Assembly (NCBI GenBank): GCA_902528375.1
Contig: CABZSS010000008.1
Span: forward strand, 1-40,492
Length of the DNA: 40,492 nt
Source: an uncultured Pelagibacteraceae bacterium
GTDB taxonomy: Bacteria; Pseudomonadota; Alphaproteobacteria; Pelagibacterales; Pelagibacteraceae
Direction: 5' to 3'
Position numbers and translations under genes: made by a program. The notes below the pieces were generated by a model. That model was not told where the DNA came from and searched no databases. It saw only the letters and a list, made by a program, of their open reading frames with translations. Every line of letters starts with the position of its first letter. Positions within the stretch are counted from its first letter, which is position 1. Below are positions 33,969 through 40,492 of this stretch, piece by piece.

Positions 33969-34874
33969 ATGTTAGAGCTGAGAAATGAGAAAGTTGCTAT
34001 CCCAGTGGTACTGTTAGCAGGTATTTTGTGGTCATTTGGACCTTTAGTTGTAAGACATATTGATCAGCCTGAATTAGTTCCATGGCAATATCTTCTTGGG
34101 AGAGGTGTTACAATTTTTTTAATACTTAATTTATATTTATTCTTTGAAGAGGGATTTCCTTTTTATAAAAATTATAAAAAAATTGGAATATCAGGATTGA
34201 TTGGGAGTACTGGGCTGGGTATCGCCATGATCACATTTATTTGGTCAATAACAAATACCTCAGCTGCAATCACTTTATTGTGTTTGGCGGCTATGCCCTT
34301 CATCACCGCATTTTTAGGTTTCTTATTCTTAAAAGAAAGAATTTCGTTTAATGTTTGGATAGCAATAATTATTGCTGCTATCGGAATAATAATTATTGCG
34401 TTTGGTAATACTAACAAAGGTTCATTTTTTGGTCTTTTATTTGGAATTCTATCTGCAGTGGGTTTTTCAGTTTTTTCAGTGTCACTTAGATGGAGACCTG
34501 AAACTCCAAAATTTACAACAGTTGCAATTGCAGGTTTGATTTGTGCAATAGTATCTATTGTAATATTGGTTGAGACTGACAGTAATTTACTTTCAACAAG
34601 TCGTAATCAAGGTTTGTTTTCAGTACATGGTACATTAGTTTGTATAGGACTAATTCTTTATTCATTAGGCTCCAGAATGATACCAGCTGCTGAACTTACA
34701 CTGTTGTCATTAACAGAAGTGATTGGTGGAATTTTTTGGGTTTGGTTACCAATACTTGGAATTAATGAAGTTCCTTCTAATAACACAATTATAGGCGGCT
34801 TTTTAATTTTTATCTCAATAATTTATTATAGTTTAATTATAAAAAACAATAGAAGATTTATTGCATTAAACTAA
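33969..34874 (+). CDS. EamA/DMT-superfamily permease
   Basis: Ten-helix transporter of 301 residues. It begins VAIPVVLLAGILWSFGPLVVRHIDQ, and the second repeat has GLLFGILSAVGFSVFSVSLRWRPE and ends AAELTLLSLTEVIGGIFWVWLPILGINEVPS. The stop abuts the amidinotransferase ATG, so both are made from one transcript, and the permease may export the guanidino product or supply a precursor. The gap 33850-33968 before it holds two opposite start regions with no clear promoter boxes. Confidence 0.86.
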   Translation: MLELRNEKVAIPVVLLAGILWSFGPLVVRHIDQPELVPWQYLLGRGVTIFLILNLYLFFEEGFPFYKNYKKIGISGLIGSTGLGIAMITFIWSITNTSAAITLLCLAAMPFITAFLGFLFLKERISFNVWIAIIIAAIGIIIIAFGNTNKGSFFGLLFGILSAVGFSVFSVSLRWRPETPKFTTVAIAGLICAIVSIVILVETDSNLLSTSRNQGLFSVHGTLVCIGLILYSLGSRMIPAAELTLLSLTEVIGGIFWVWLPILGINEVPSNNTIIGGFLIFISIIYYSLIIKNNRRFIALN

Positions 34875-35987
34875 ATGACGAATAAAAAAATTGTTAATAG
34901 TTGGAATGAGTGGGATCCGCTTAGGCATGTGATTGTTGGAAGAGCAGACGGTTGTTGTATACCAGCGCCAGAGCCAGCTTTAGATGCAAAAGTTCCCGAG
35001 GACTCAGGTATGAAAGGCAAACACGGACCTCGGACTAAAGATACCGTCGATAAGGCTAATCAACTTTTAAATGACTTTGCTTCCTTACTTGAAAAAAGAG
35101 GTATCAAAGTTGATAGACCCGTACCTTTAAATCATAATCAAAAAGTTTCTACACCCGATTGGGAAGTTGAAAGTATGTTTGGTTGTATGCCTGCAAGAGA
35201 CATAATTTTAACAGTTGGAAATGAAATGTTAGAAGCCACGATGAGTTATAGATGTAGATGGTTTGAATATTTAAACTACAGACCACTACTTAAAAAATAT
35301 TATGATCAAGATAAAAATATGAGACATGAGTCAGCTCCAAAACCTCGGCTTACAGATACAGATTATAGAAAAGATTATTTGTCTGATAAGATTGATGTAA
35401 AAAAAAGACTGGAGTGGACTGAAAAAAAATTTTTTGTTACTACAGAAGAGGAACCATTATTTGATGCCGCAGATATATTACGATTTGGTAAAGATTTAAT
35501 AGTTCAACATGGTTTTACTACAAACTTAAGTGGAATCGATTGGTTAAGAAGACATTTCAAAAATCACAGAGTGCATGCTGTAAATTTTCCAGGAGATCCA
35601 TATCCAATTCATATCGATGCAACTTTTACTCCTGTTACAGAAGGTATAATTATAAATAATCCTCAAAGAAAGCTACCAGCTTCACAGCGAAAACTTTTTG
35701 AAGACAATGGATGGAAAATATTAGACTCAGCTCAACCAGCTCATAATACTCCACCTCCATTATGCTATTCTTCAGTTTGGCTTTCAATGAATGTGCTCGT
35801 TTTAGATCCAAAAACAGTTTGTGTAGAAAAAAGCGAAATTTACCAAGCAGAGCAATTAGATAAATTAGGTCTTGAAGTTGTCCCAGTAGAGATGAGAGAT
35901 GCATATGCTTTTGGCGGTGGTCTTCACTGTTGCACTGCAGATGTATACAGGGAAGGGGACTTAAAAGATTATTTTCCTAAACAATAA
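34875..35987 (+). CDS. Glycine amidinotransferase-like enzyme (AGAT family)
   Basis: Transfers an amidino group from arginine to an amine; with glycine it gives guanidinoacetate and ornithine. The 370 residues align by eye to vertebrate AGAT: SWNEWDPLRHVIVGRADG, EPLFDAADILRFGKDLIVQ, GIDWLRRHFKNHRVHAVNFPGDPYPIHIDATFTPV, KWLSMNVL-type VWLSMNVLVLD, and AFGGGLHCCTADVYREG. The catalytic triad is present as Asp197, His246 and Cys352. The residue after the catalytic Cys is Cys instead of Trp, so the acceptor may differ from glycine. It abuts the DMT permease upstream and the coiled-coil gene downstream tail to tail. Confidence 0.88.
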   Translation: MTNKKIVNSWNEWDPLRHVIVGRADGCCIPAPEPALDAKVPEDSGMKGKHGPRTKDTVDKANQLLNDFASLLEKRGIKVDRPVPLNHNQKVSTPDWEVESMFGCMPARDIILTVGNEMLEATMSYRCRWFEYLNYRPLLKKYYDQDKNMRHESAPKPRLTDTDYRKDYLSDKIDVKKRLEWTEKKFFVTTEEEPLFDAADILRFGKDLIVQHGFTTNLSGIDWLRRHFKNHRVHAVNFPGDPYPIHIDATFTPVTEGIIINNPQRKLPASQRKLFEDNGWKILDSAQPAHNTPPPLCYSSVWLSMNVLVLDPKTVCVEKSEIYQAEQLDKLGLEVVPVEMRDAYAFGGGLHCCTADVYREGDLKDYFPKQ

Positions 35988-36743
35988 TTAATTTTTAGAA
36001 GAATTTTCAACGTCAAGAGCTTCTAATTGTTGAGTGACTTCATCATTATTATTAGTGACTTCATCATTATTATCAGAATACTTTACATCGTTATTTTTTC
36101 TAATGTTTTCTCTCATTCTTAATTTTTCATCTTTTAATTTTTCTTGCTCTTCTTTAGCTCTTTGTTCTCGATCAAATCTTTCTTCCCATTCTTTTAATTT
36201 AAGCGCCTCGAGATTTCTTTTCTCTTGATCTTTTTCATCTCTTAATTTTTGCTCTCTTCTTTTTCGTCTTGTTTCTTTTAATTCTTTTTGTCTTTGTTCA
36301 TCTTCTCTTACTTTTAAATCAACATCCTTACGATTTTGTTCTTCAGATCTAATTTGAAGCTCTTTGTCTTTCTTTTTGAGATCTAGTTCTTTATTTTTTT
36401 GTTCTTCCCCTTTAAACTTTAAATTTAACTCTTTTTCTTTTAAGGAATTTTCTTTGGTTTTTAATTCATTGTCTTTTAATTCTAATTCTCTTTCTTTAAG
36501 CTTTAAGTTTTCAACTTTTATCTGTAATTTTTCTTCTTGTTTTCTAAAGTTTTCTTCTTTAGCCCGTAATTCCTTTTTTTCTAAATTAAGTTTACTAAGT
36601 TCCTGTTTTTTTAAATCCTTTTCTAACTGTTGTTGCTTAAGTTTTTGATTATGTTTGTACCCCTTTATTGCACTCGAAGTAAAACTTGCGAGTTTTGTAA
36701 ACGCACCATGCTCAATTTTTTTTTTCTTTTTTTTTTTAGGCAT
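35988..36743 (-). CDS. Highly charged coiled-coil protein of unknown function
   Basis: A 251-residue protein dominated by Lys, Glu, Arg and Leu. A poly-lysine start (MPKKKKKKKIEHG) is followed by a short less-charged part (AFTKLASFTSSAIKGYKH) and a continuous coiled coil from about 32 to 215. This contains repeating blocks of the form KEKELxLKxK, for example KLKERELELKDNELKTKENSLKEKELNLK. The C-terminus has a short tandem repeat (NNDEVTNNNDEVT) then a polar tail. There is no signal peptide or membrane helix. No family was recognised; composition alone does not give a function. Confidence 0.65.
   Translation of the reverse strand: MPKKKKKKKIEHGAFTKLASFTSSAIKGYKHNQKLKQQQLEKDLKKQELSKLNLEKKELRAKEENFRKQEEKLQIKVENLKLKERELELKDNELKTKENSLKEKELNLKFKGEEQKNKELDLKKKDKELQIRSEEQNRKDVDLKVREDEQRQKELKETRRKRREQKLRDEKDQEKRNLEALKLKEWEERFDREQRAKEEQEKLKDEKLRMRENIRKNNDVKYSDNNDEVTNNNDEVTQQLEALDVENSSKN
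36033..36074. repeat. 21-bp tandem duplication inside the coiled-coil gene
   Basis: Two adjacent 21-bp units, 36033-36053 and 36054-36074, agree at 20 of 21 positions (AGTGACTTCATCATTATTAT plus one variable base). On the coding (minus) strand they encode the NNDEVT repeat. Being a multiple of three, copy-number change would keep the frame. Confidence 0.9.
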
Positions 36744-36837
36744 TTTTTTTTTAGTTCATTTAAGCAAATAAAATTAAATTCAACAAGATTAAATTTTCTT
36801 TATTGTTTAATTTGAGTTACAACTTTTAATAGAATTT

Positions 36838-38115
36838 TTATTTTATCTTTTCAGGTTCTTCAATAGGCTCTGCCGACGGGTTAAGCTCAAGACCAACAGG
36901 AGTTATTGTAGTCGGAACTGCAACAAATTGTGAGTCTGGATTATCCTCAGAAGGTCTGACTTTCATTCTATGAATTCCATAAAAGCCAATAATACAGTGA
37001 AAAAAAATCAAAAAGACAAAAAATCCATTGTTTCCTACTAAGCCCATTAATAAAGAGCATAAAAATGGTCCACTTATTGCACCTAGACCAAATGCAAATT
37101 GTAGTCCAGCTCCCGCAGCAACAAACTTGTCTCTCGTAATAAAATCATTTGTATGCGCTAAAATTAAGGAGAACATTGGCAAACTACAAACTGAAAATAA
37201 AACTAAAAAAATATAAAACCACAATTTAGAACTTCCCAATCCTTCAGGAAGATACATAGTTCCTACAGAAAAAATTGCTAGAAAAGCAAAAATTGCAGCT
37301 CCAAAAGTAGAGTAAATTATTACTTTTCTTCTGTCAAATTTGTCAGATATGTAACCTACGGGATATTGAGATACAGCTCCAGAAATGGCTAATAGAAAAG
37401 TTACAAGCGATATGTCAAAAATACTAAAATTCATTGCGGCTGCGTAAACTGCCAATAAAGTAAATAAAGCTGATTGAACAATTCCATATAAAACCGCACT
37501 AACCATTCCTAATGGTGAAGAGTTATATAGATCTTTAAGACTCATACTTTGTATTTTTTTAAATTGCGGAGGCTTTCTTTTTGTTAATAAAATTGGCAAA
37601 AGTGCTGCAGACATTAGGACAGAAATTAAAATGAATGGTTGAAATTTTTCGGGACTACTAAAATTTAACATAAACATACCCAAACCCATAGAACCATATA
37701 AAATTATCATGTAAATCGATAAAACTTTTCCTCTGTTTTTGTTGCTTGATCTATCATTTAACCAACTTTCAGCTATTGTATAAATTGAAACCATTGAATA
37801 TCCAGTTATCACTCTTAATAAAAACCAGGTTAAAGGATTTATAAAAATTGAGTGAACTAAAATCGCTAATGATGCAACTGAAGCAAAAGCTGCAAATACC
37901 CTGATATGACCTACACCTGAAATCACAGATGGAATAGTTCTAGCACCTATAAAATACCCAACAAAGTATCCGGACATCATAAACCCTGTTGATGCTAAAC
38001 TAAAATCCTCAATTACAGCTCTAACACCGAGTAGAGCATTCTGGTAACCGTAAGCTAACATGATTGCTCCCATACCCATAAATAAGGCCCAAGAATTTCT
38101 AAATACTTTATTCAT
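36838..38115 (-). CDS. MFS permease (YcaD-like)
   Basis: Twelve-helix transporter of 425 residues. First-repeat features: SWALFMGMGAIMLAYGYQNALLGVRAVIEDFSLASTGFMMSGYFVGYFIGARTIP. The loop between helices 8 and 9 reads GAVSQYPVGYISDKFDRRKVIIYSTFG, a clear MFS signature, and ESWLNDRSSNKNRGKVLSIYM resembles YcaD-type proteins. There is a 30-residue cytoplasmic C-terminal tail rich in Pro and Glu. It is separate from the coiled-coil gene by 94 bases of AT-rich DNA. Substrate unknown. Confidence 0.85.
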   Translation of the reverse strand: MNKVFRNSWALFMGMGAIMLAYGYQNALLGVRAVIEDFSLASTGFMMSGYFVGYFIGARTIPSVISGVGHIRVFAAFASVASLAILVHSIFINPLTWFLLRVITGYSMVSIYTIAESWLNDRSSNKNRGKVLSIYMIILYGSMGLGMFMLNFSSPEKFQPFILISVLMSAALLPILLTKRKPPQFKKIQSMSLKDLYNSSPLGMVSAVLYGIVQSALFTLLAVYAAAMNFSIFDISLVTFLLAISGAVSQYPVGYISDKFDRRKVIIYSTFGAAIFAFLAIFSVGTMYLPEGLGSSKLWFYIFLVLFSVCSLPMFSLILAHTNDFITRDKFVAAGAGLQFAFGLGAISGPFLCSLLMGLVGNNGFFVFLIFFHCIIGFYGIHRMKVRPSEDNPDSQFVAVPTTITPVGLELNPSAEPIEEPEKIK

Positions 38116-38168
38116 AAACTGGCTGCTTATTATTTCCGATTTGAGACTAAATCAAGAAATTATTATGA

Positions 38169-39035
38169 CTAACTTATGTCTTTTTTAATTTTAAGAAAGA
38201 GTGGGCAGCTATCGTTAATACAATTATAGCACCCCCCTATGATTGTTTCAGGTGTAGGCTGTTCTTTAATAATGAGCCAGACCCAAATCGGCCCTATTAT
38301 GGTCTCTAATAAAAAAAATAAATTTACCTCTGCCGCCGTAATAAATCTTGGCGCAATTGTAACAAGAACAAAAGGTATAGCCACACACATTACGCACATT
38401 AATGGAACAATATAAATATCGTTATTGTTCAAAGAATAATCTTTTACAAAAAACATTGCAAAAATAGCGATGATTAACTTTCCGGCTACTGCAGACGGCA
38501 CTAGATTTAATTTTTTCGCTGATCTAATTATAACAGCACCAACTGCCAAACCAATGGCAGCAACAAATCCTAAAATATCACCAAAAAAATTTCCTAACTT
38601 TATTGAGTCGTAGAAAATATACAATGCAGCAAAAAAAGTTATAAAAATTGCTACCCAAGTTTTTTTATCAGGATTTTCTTTAAGGAAAAATGATCCAAGA
38701 ATGGCAGATAACATTGGTGCAGTAGCAATCATTATCAAGGTATTAGCAACATTTGTATTTTGGATCGAAACAACGAAAGCAATGTTGGTAACTGAAAAAG
38801 TTAAAACATAAGCGAAACCATAATAGCCATTTGACCTTAATAAATTAAAGAATTTTAATTTGTAAATTAAAAACATTCCAATAAAAACTAAAACAAATGG
38901 TATGATGCCTCTATAAAAAACCAAACTCCAAGTCTCAACATTAGATAGTCTAATAAATAAAGAGTCTGGCGTTATGAACATCACAGCCACAAGAGCCATC
39001 AAAGACCCTTTTTTTTGATCAGTTAAACTATTCAT
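38169..39035 (-). CDS. EamA/DMT-superfamily permease, C-terminus frameshifted
   Basis: Ten-helix transporter read as 288 residues. Good EamA features run up to residue ~265: LMALVAVMFITPDSLFIRLSN, ANTLIMIATAPMLSAILGSFFLKENP, and EVNLFFLLETIIGPIWVWLIIKEQPTPETIIGG. After that the frame gives an unlikely CYNCINDSCPLF. Removing one G from the G6 run (C6 at 38232-38237) gives AIIVLTIAAHSFLKLKKT and a stop at 38174, a perfect last helix. So one extra base is probably present. The ATG forms a 4-bp overlap with the gshB stop, so it is coupled to the glutathione genes. Confidence 0.82.
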   Translation of the reverse strand: MNSLTDQKKGSLMALVAVMFITPDSLFIRLSNVETWSLVFYRGIIPFVLVFIGMFLIYKLKFFNLLRSNGYYGFAYVLTFSVTNIAFVVSIQNTNVANTLIMIATAPMLSAILGSFFLKENPDKKTWVAIFITFFAALYIFYDSIKLGNFFGDILGFVAAIGLAVGAVIIRSAKKLNLVPSAVAGKLIIAIFAMFFVKDYSLNNNDIYIVPLMCVMCVAIPFVLVTIAPRFITAAEVNLFFLLETIIGPIWVWLIIKEQPTPETIIGGCYNCINDSCPLFLKIKKDIS

Positions 39036-39265
39036 GCTTTAAGTTCTTTCCAAAAAGTTTTTGCTAGATTTTTGCCTGATATATCATAGTAAGTTTTTAT
39101 TCCTGTCGGGGATGTAACATTTATATCCCCGTTATGCTTTTGATCAATCAAGTCAATTCCAGAAAAAAAAATGTTTTCTTTTTTTAAATCTTTAGCAATT
39201 AAATTTGAAATTTGTTTTTCTACTTTAGTTAATTTTGTATTAATCACTTTTGCGCCCTTGCTCAT
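39032..39265 (-). CDS. gshB: Glutathione synthetase, C-terminal fragment after a frameshift
   Basis: This 77-residue frame is the C-terminal end of GshB: MSKGAKVINTKLTKVEKQISNLIAKDLKKENIFFSGIDLIDQ and the family hallmark INVTSPTGIKTYYD that closes the ATP-grasp site. The apparent ATG is not a real start; it is an internal Met of the full enzyme (SNMSKGAKV). Joining it to the upstream frame needs the loss of one A in the A8 run (T8 at 39284-39291), which restores IPKKGSFLSNMSKGAK. If the sequence is right as given, this piece is probably not made as a working enzyme. Confidence 0.85.
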   Translation of the reverse strand: MSKGAKVINTKLTKVEKQISNLIAKDLKKENIFFSGIDLIDQKHNGDINVTSPTGIKTYYDISGKNLAKTFWKELKA

Positions 39266-39959
39266 ATTGCTTAAAAAGGATCCTTTTTTTTGGAATTCTT
39301 GAAATTACACCACATAATTTACCGTTTATAACAAAAACTCTTTTGTCTCCGTTATTTATTTTTGGAAGAAATTTTTGGCACATAATATAACCATTTTTTT
39401 TTATAAATCTTTTAATTAGATTTGATTTAAATTTAGTTAATAAATGAATATCATTTCCACTGTAACCATGAATAGGTTTTAAGATTACTTTTTTATTTTT
39501 TTTAAAAAAAGCCTTAATTTGATTTATGTTTTGAGTAAATATAGTGCTAGGCATATATTTTTGGTACCTAGATGAGAATAACTTTTCGGAAATACTCCTG
39601 ATAGATGTTGGATCATTTATTATCTTAACCTTATTTTTTATCGTGTCTAAAATATAAGTTGTTGAGATATACTCAAGATTAAATGGTGGATTCTGACGAA
39701 TAAGAATAAACTTACATTTTACAAGTTCAAGAGACTTTTTTTTTAAAATTTTATAGAATTTTTTTTTATGATAATTAATCGTTATGAAACATCCTTTAGC
39801 CACCACTTTTGAATTAATAATTGCGAGATTTTTTGGCTCGTAATAGAAAATTTTATACCTTTTATTTTGAATTTCATTAGCTAAAAAAATACTAGTATCT
39901 GTTTCAGGATTTAATTTGGAAGGACTATCTCCTTGAATGGCAACAATTTTATTTGTCAT
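39240..39959 (-). CDS. gshB: Glutathione synthetase, N-terminal and central part, frameshifted near the end
   Basis: ATP-grasp enzyme joining gamma-glutamylcysteine and glycine to glutathione. The start used is ATG 39959 (MTNKIVAIQGDSPSKLNPETDTSIFLANEIQ), 11 bp inside gshA; ATG 39968 would add three residues. Family segments: FILIRQNPPFNLEYISTTYIL, IINDPTSIRSISEKLFSSRY, VILKPIHGYSGNDIHLL and CQKFLPKINNGDKRVFVINGKLCGVISRIP. After SRIPKK the frame turns into RILFKQYEQGRKSD and stops; the expected continuation lies one frame away in the next fragment. The A8 run is the likely slip site. A whole protein would be about 308 residues, near normal. Confidence 0.87.
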   Translation of the reverse strand: MTNKIVAIQGDSPSKLNPETDTSIFLANEIQNKRYKIFYYEPKNLAIINSKVVAKGCFITINYHKKKFYKILKKKSLELVKCKFILIRQNPPFNLEYISTTYILDTIKNKVKIINDPTSIRSISEKLFSSRYQKYMPSTIFTQNINQIKAFFKKNKKVILKPIHGYSGNDIHLLTKFKSNLIKRFIKKNGYIMCQKFLPKINNGDKRVFVINGKLCGVISRIPKKRILFKQYEQGRKSD

Positions 39960-40492
39960 ACAATTCATCTAAATTTTCATTTTTTGAAAATTTTTTAATC
40001 ATATGATCTGCATTTGTAATCTTATTATCAATTACTTTTTGTAAGTGGTTTAAGAAGACTGTCTCGTTATTTCCATTTTTATTTAAGATATCTCTACTTT
40101 CTAAACCTTTTCTTGCCAAATTAAGTAGGACGGAAGACCAATAATATAAATCTTTTCCCATTAATTGGGTATTAAACCCTTTTTTTGGAGCCTCCAAATA
40201 AGCATTAATTATTTTGTCTTTGTCCCATTTTGAAACTAAATCGTGAACTTCATCTAAATTTCCATAAAGCATACCTATATTAAAAGCGGGTCCTGCACAC
40301 AAACATTCCCAACCGCATGAATCCATAGATCTTATCTCAATATATTTTTTAACTCTATTTTCAGTAAAAATTGTACTTAAATGAGTTGCCAAGTCTTCTT
40401 GTGTTGGAAGTCTATTGTCAATTTCGTCGATTTTTCCTTCCATAAAATCTTTAAAAATATATTTTCTACCAGAAATGTATTGATCATTATGT
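39949..40492 (-). CDS. gshA: Glutamate-cysteine ligase, C-terminal part; 5' end outside the window
   Basis: First step of glutathione synthesis. The frame is open through to base 40491 and beyond the Met at 40443 (NDQYISGRKYIFKDFMEG), so the start lies outside the window. Alphaproteobacterial/plant-type GCL features: SGRKYIFKDFMEGKIDEI, EDLATHLSTIFTENRVKKYIEIRSMDSCGWE (the usual WxxHLxTxFPxVRLKxYLExRGxD block), PAFNIGMLYGNLDEV, ARKGLESRDILNKNGNNETVFL. About 180 residues of a usual ~450 are present. It overlaps gshB by 11 bp, and gshA-gshB-DMT permease read as one operon. Confidence 0.9.
   Translation of the reverse strand, partial: HNDQYISGRKYIFKDFMEGKIDEIDNRLPTQEDLATHLSTIFTENRVKKYIEIRSMDSCGWECLCAGPAFNIGMLYGNLDEVHDLVSKWDKDKIINAYLEAPKKGFNTQLMGKDLYYWSSVLLNLARKGLESRDILNKNGNNETVFLNHLQKVIDNKITNADHMIKKFSKNENLDELYDK

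Noticed and set aside
36033-36074. CRISPR-like direct repeat
   Set aside because: Only two adjacent 21-bp copies with no spacers, in frame within a coding gene.
36034-36648. Serine/phenylalanine-rich plus-strand frames opposite the coiled-coil gene
   Set aside because: They are the antisense image of Lys/Glu-rich codons, lack any domain, and have no supporting context.
39240-39265. Programmed ribosomal frameshift in gshB
   Set aside because: No stimulatory hairpin or pseudoknot was evident, GshB is not known to use one, and a similar homopolymer shift occurs in the neighbouring gene.

Overview
The window looks like a chromosomal piece of a SAR11-type alphaproteobacterium (Candidatus Pelagibacter or a close relative). 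The base composition is very AT-rich. Genes are packed with gaps of a few bases or 1-17 bp overlaps. No insertion sequence, prophage, CRISPR array, tRNA or rRNA was seen. The gene set fits a streamlined marine heterotroph: TRAP and DMT transporters, a glycine riboswitch, the glycine cleavage system and NAD-dependent formate dehydrogenase. The taxon is an inference from content and style; no marker gene was compared.

Layout. 1-5294: cell-shape and elongasome operon mreB(partial)-mreC-mreD-mrdA-rodA. 5337-8730: DadA-like FAD oxidoreductase, a DMT permease, a histone-deacetylase-fold amidohydrolase and msrB. 8731-9282 (minus): glutaredoxin and a small TIGR03643-like protein. 9283-9472: a gap with two adjacent long hairpins, a candidate structured RNA. 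9473-12773: ProC-like reductase, a GNAT-like protein, an MFS permease and a TerC-family protein. 12888-19469: TRAP transporter dctPQM, the 5-oxoprolinase genes pxpA / pxpBC, a TPR protein and a DMT permease. 19466-27727: promoter candidate, tandem glycine riboswitch, gcvT-gcvH-gcvP, then with no visible terminator an FAD amine oxidase, a DUF1365 protein, a Cfa-family methyltransferase and a DUF3833 lipoprotein. 27724-30079: SDR (minus), TspO and a DAO-type oxidoreductase. 30083-32902 (minus): fdh, an unlisted 59-residue membrane ORF and selO. 32994-33900 (minus): HPP protein and a SufU/IscU-like scaffold. 33969-35987: DMT permease and glycine-amidinotransferase-like enzyme. 35988-38115 (minus): charged coiled-coil protein and an MFS permease. 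38169-40492 (minus): gshA(partial)-gshB-DMT permease.

How the parts connect. Several modules deal with glycine and one-carbon flow: gcvTHP cleaves glycine and feeds methylene-tetrahydrofolate, formate dehydrogenase oxidises formate, the amidinotransferase probably uses glycine or another amine, and the SAM-dependent lipid methyltransferase downstream of gcvP consumes methyl groups. The TRAP and Pxp genes together suggest uptake and hydrolysis of 5-oxoproline or a similar acid.

The strongest sequence-level observation is in the gcvT leader. A perfect 12-bp helix (19575-19586 with 19650-19661) covers the gcvT start codon and shares bases with P1 of the second glycine aptamer. This predicts a translational ON switch. 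The second notable point is that gshB and the adjacent DMT gene each carry what looks like a one-base insertion in a homopolymer (A8 and G6 on the coding strand), either consensus errors or real frameshifts.
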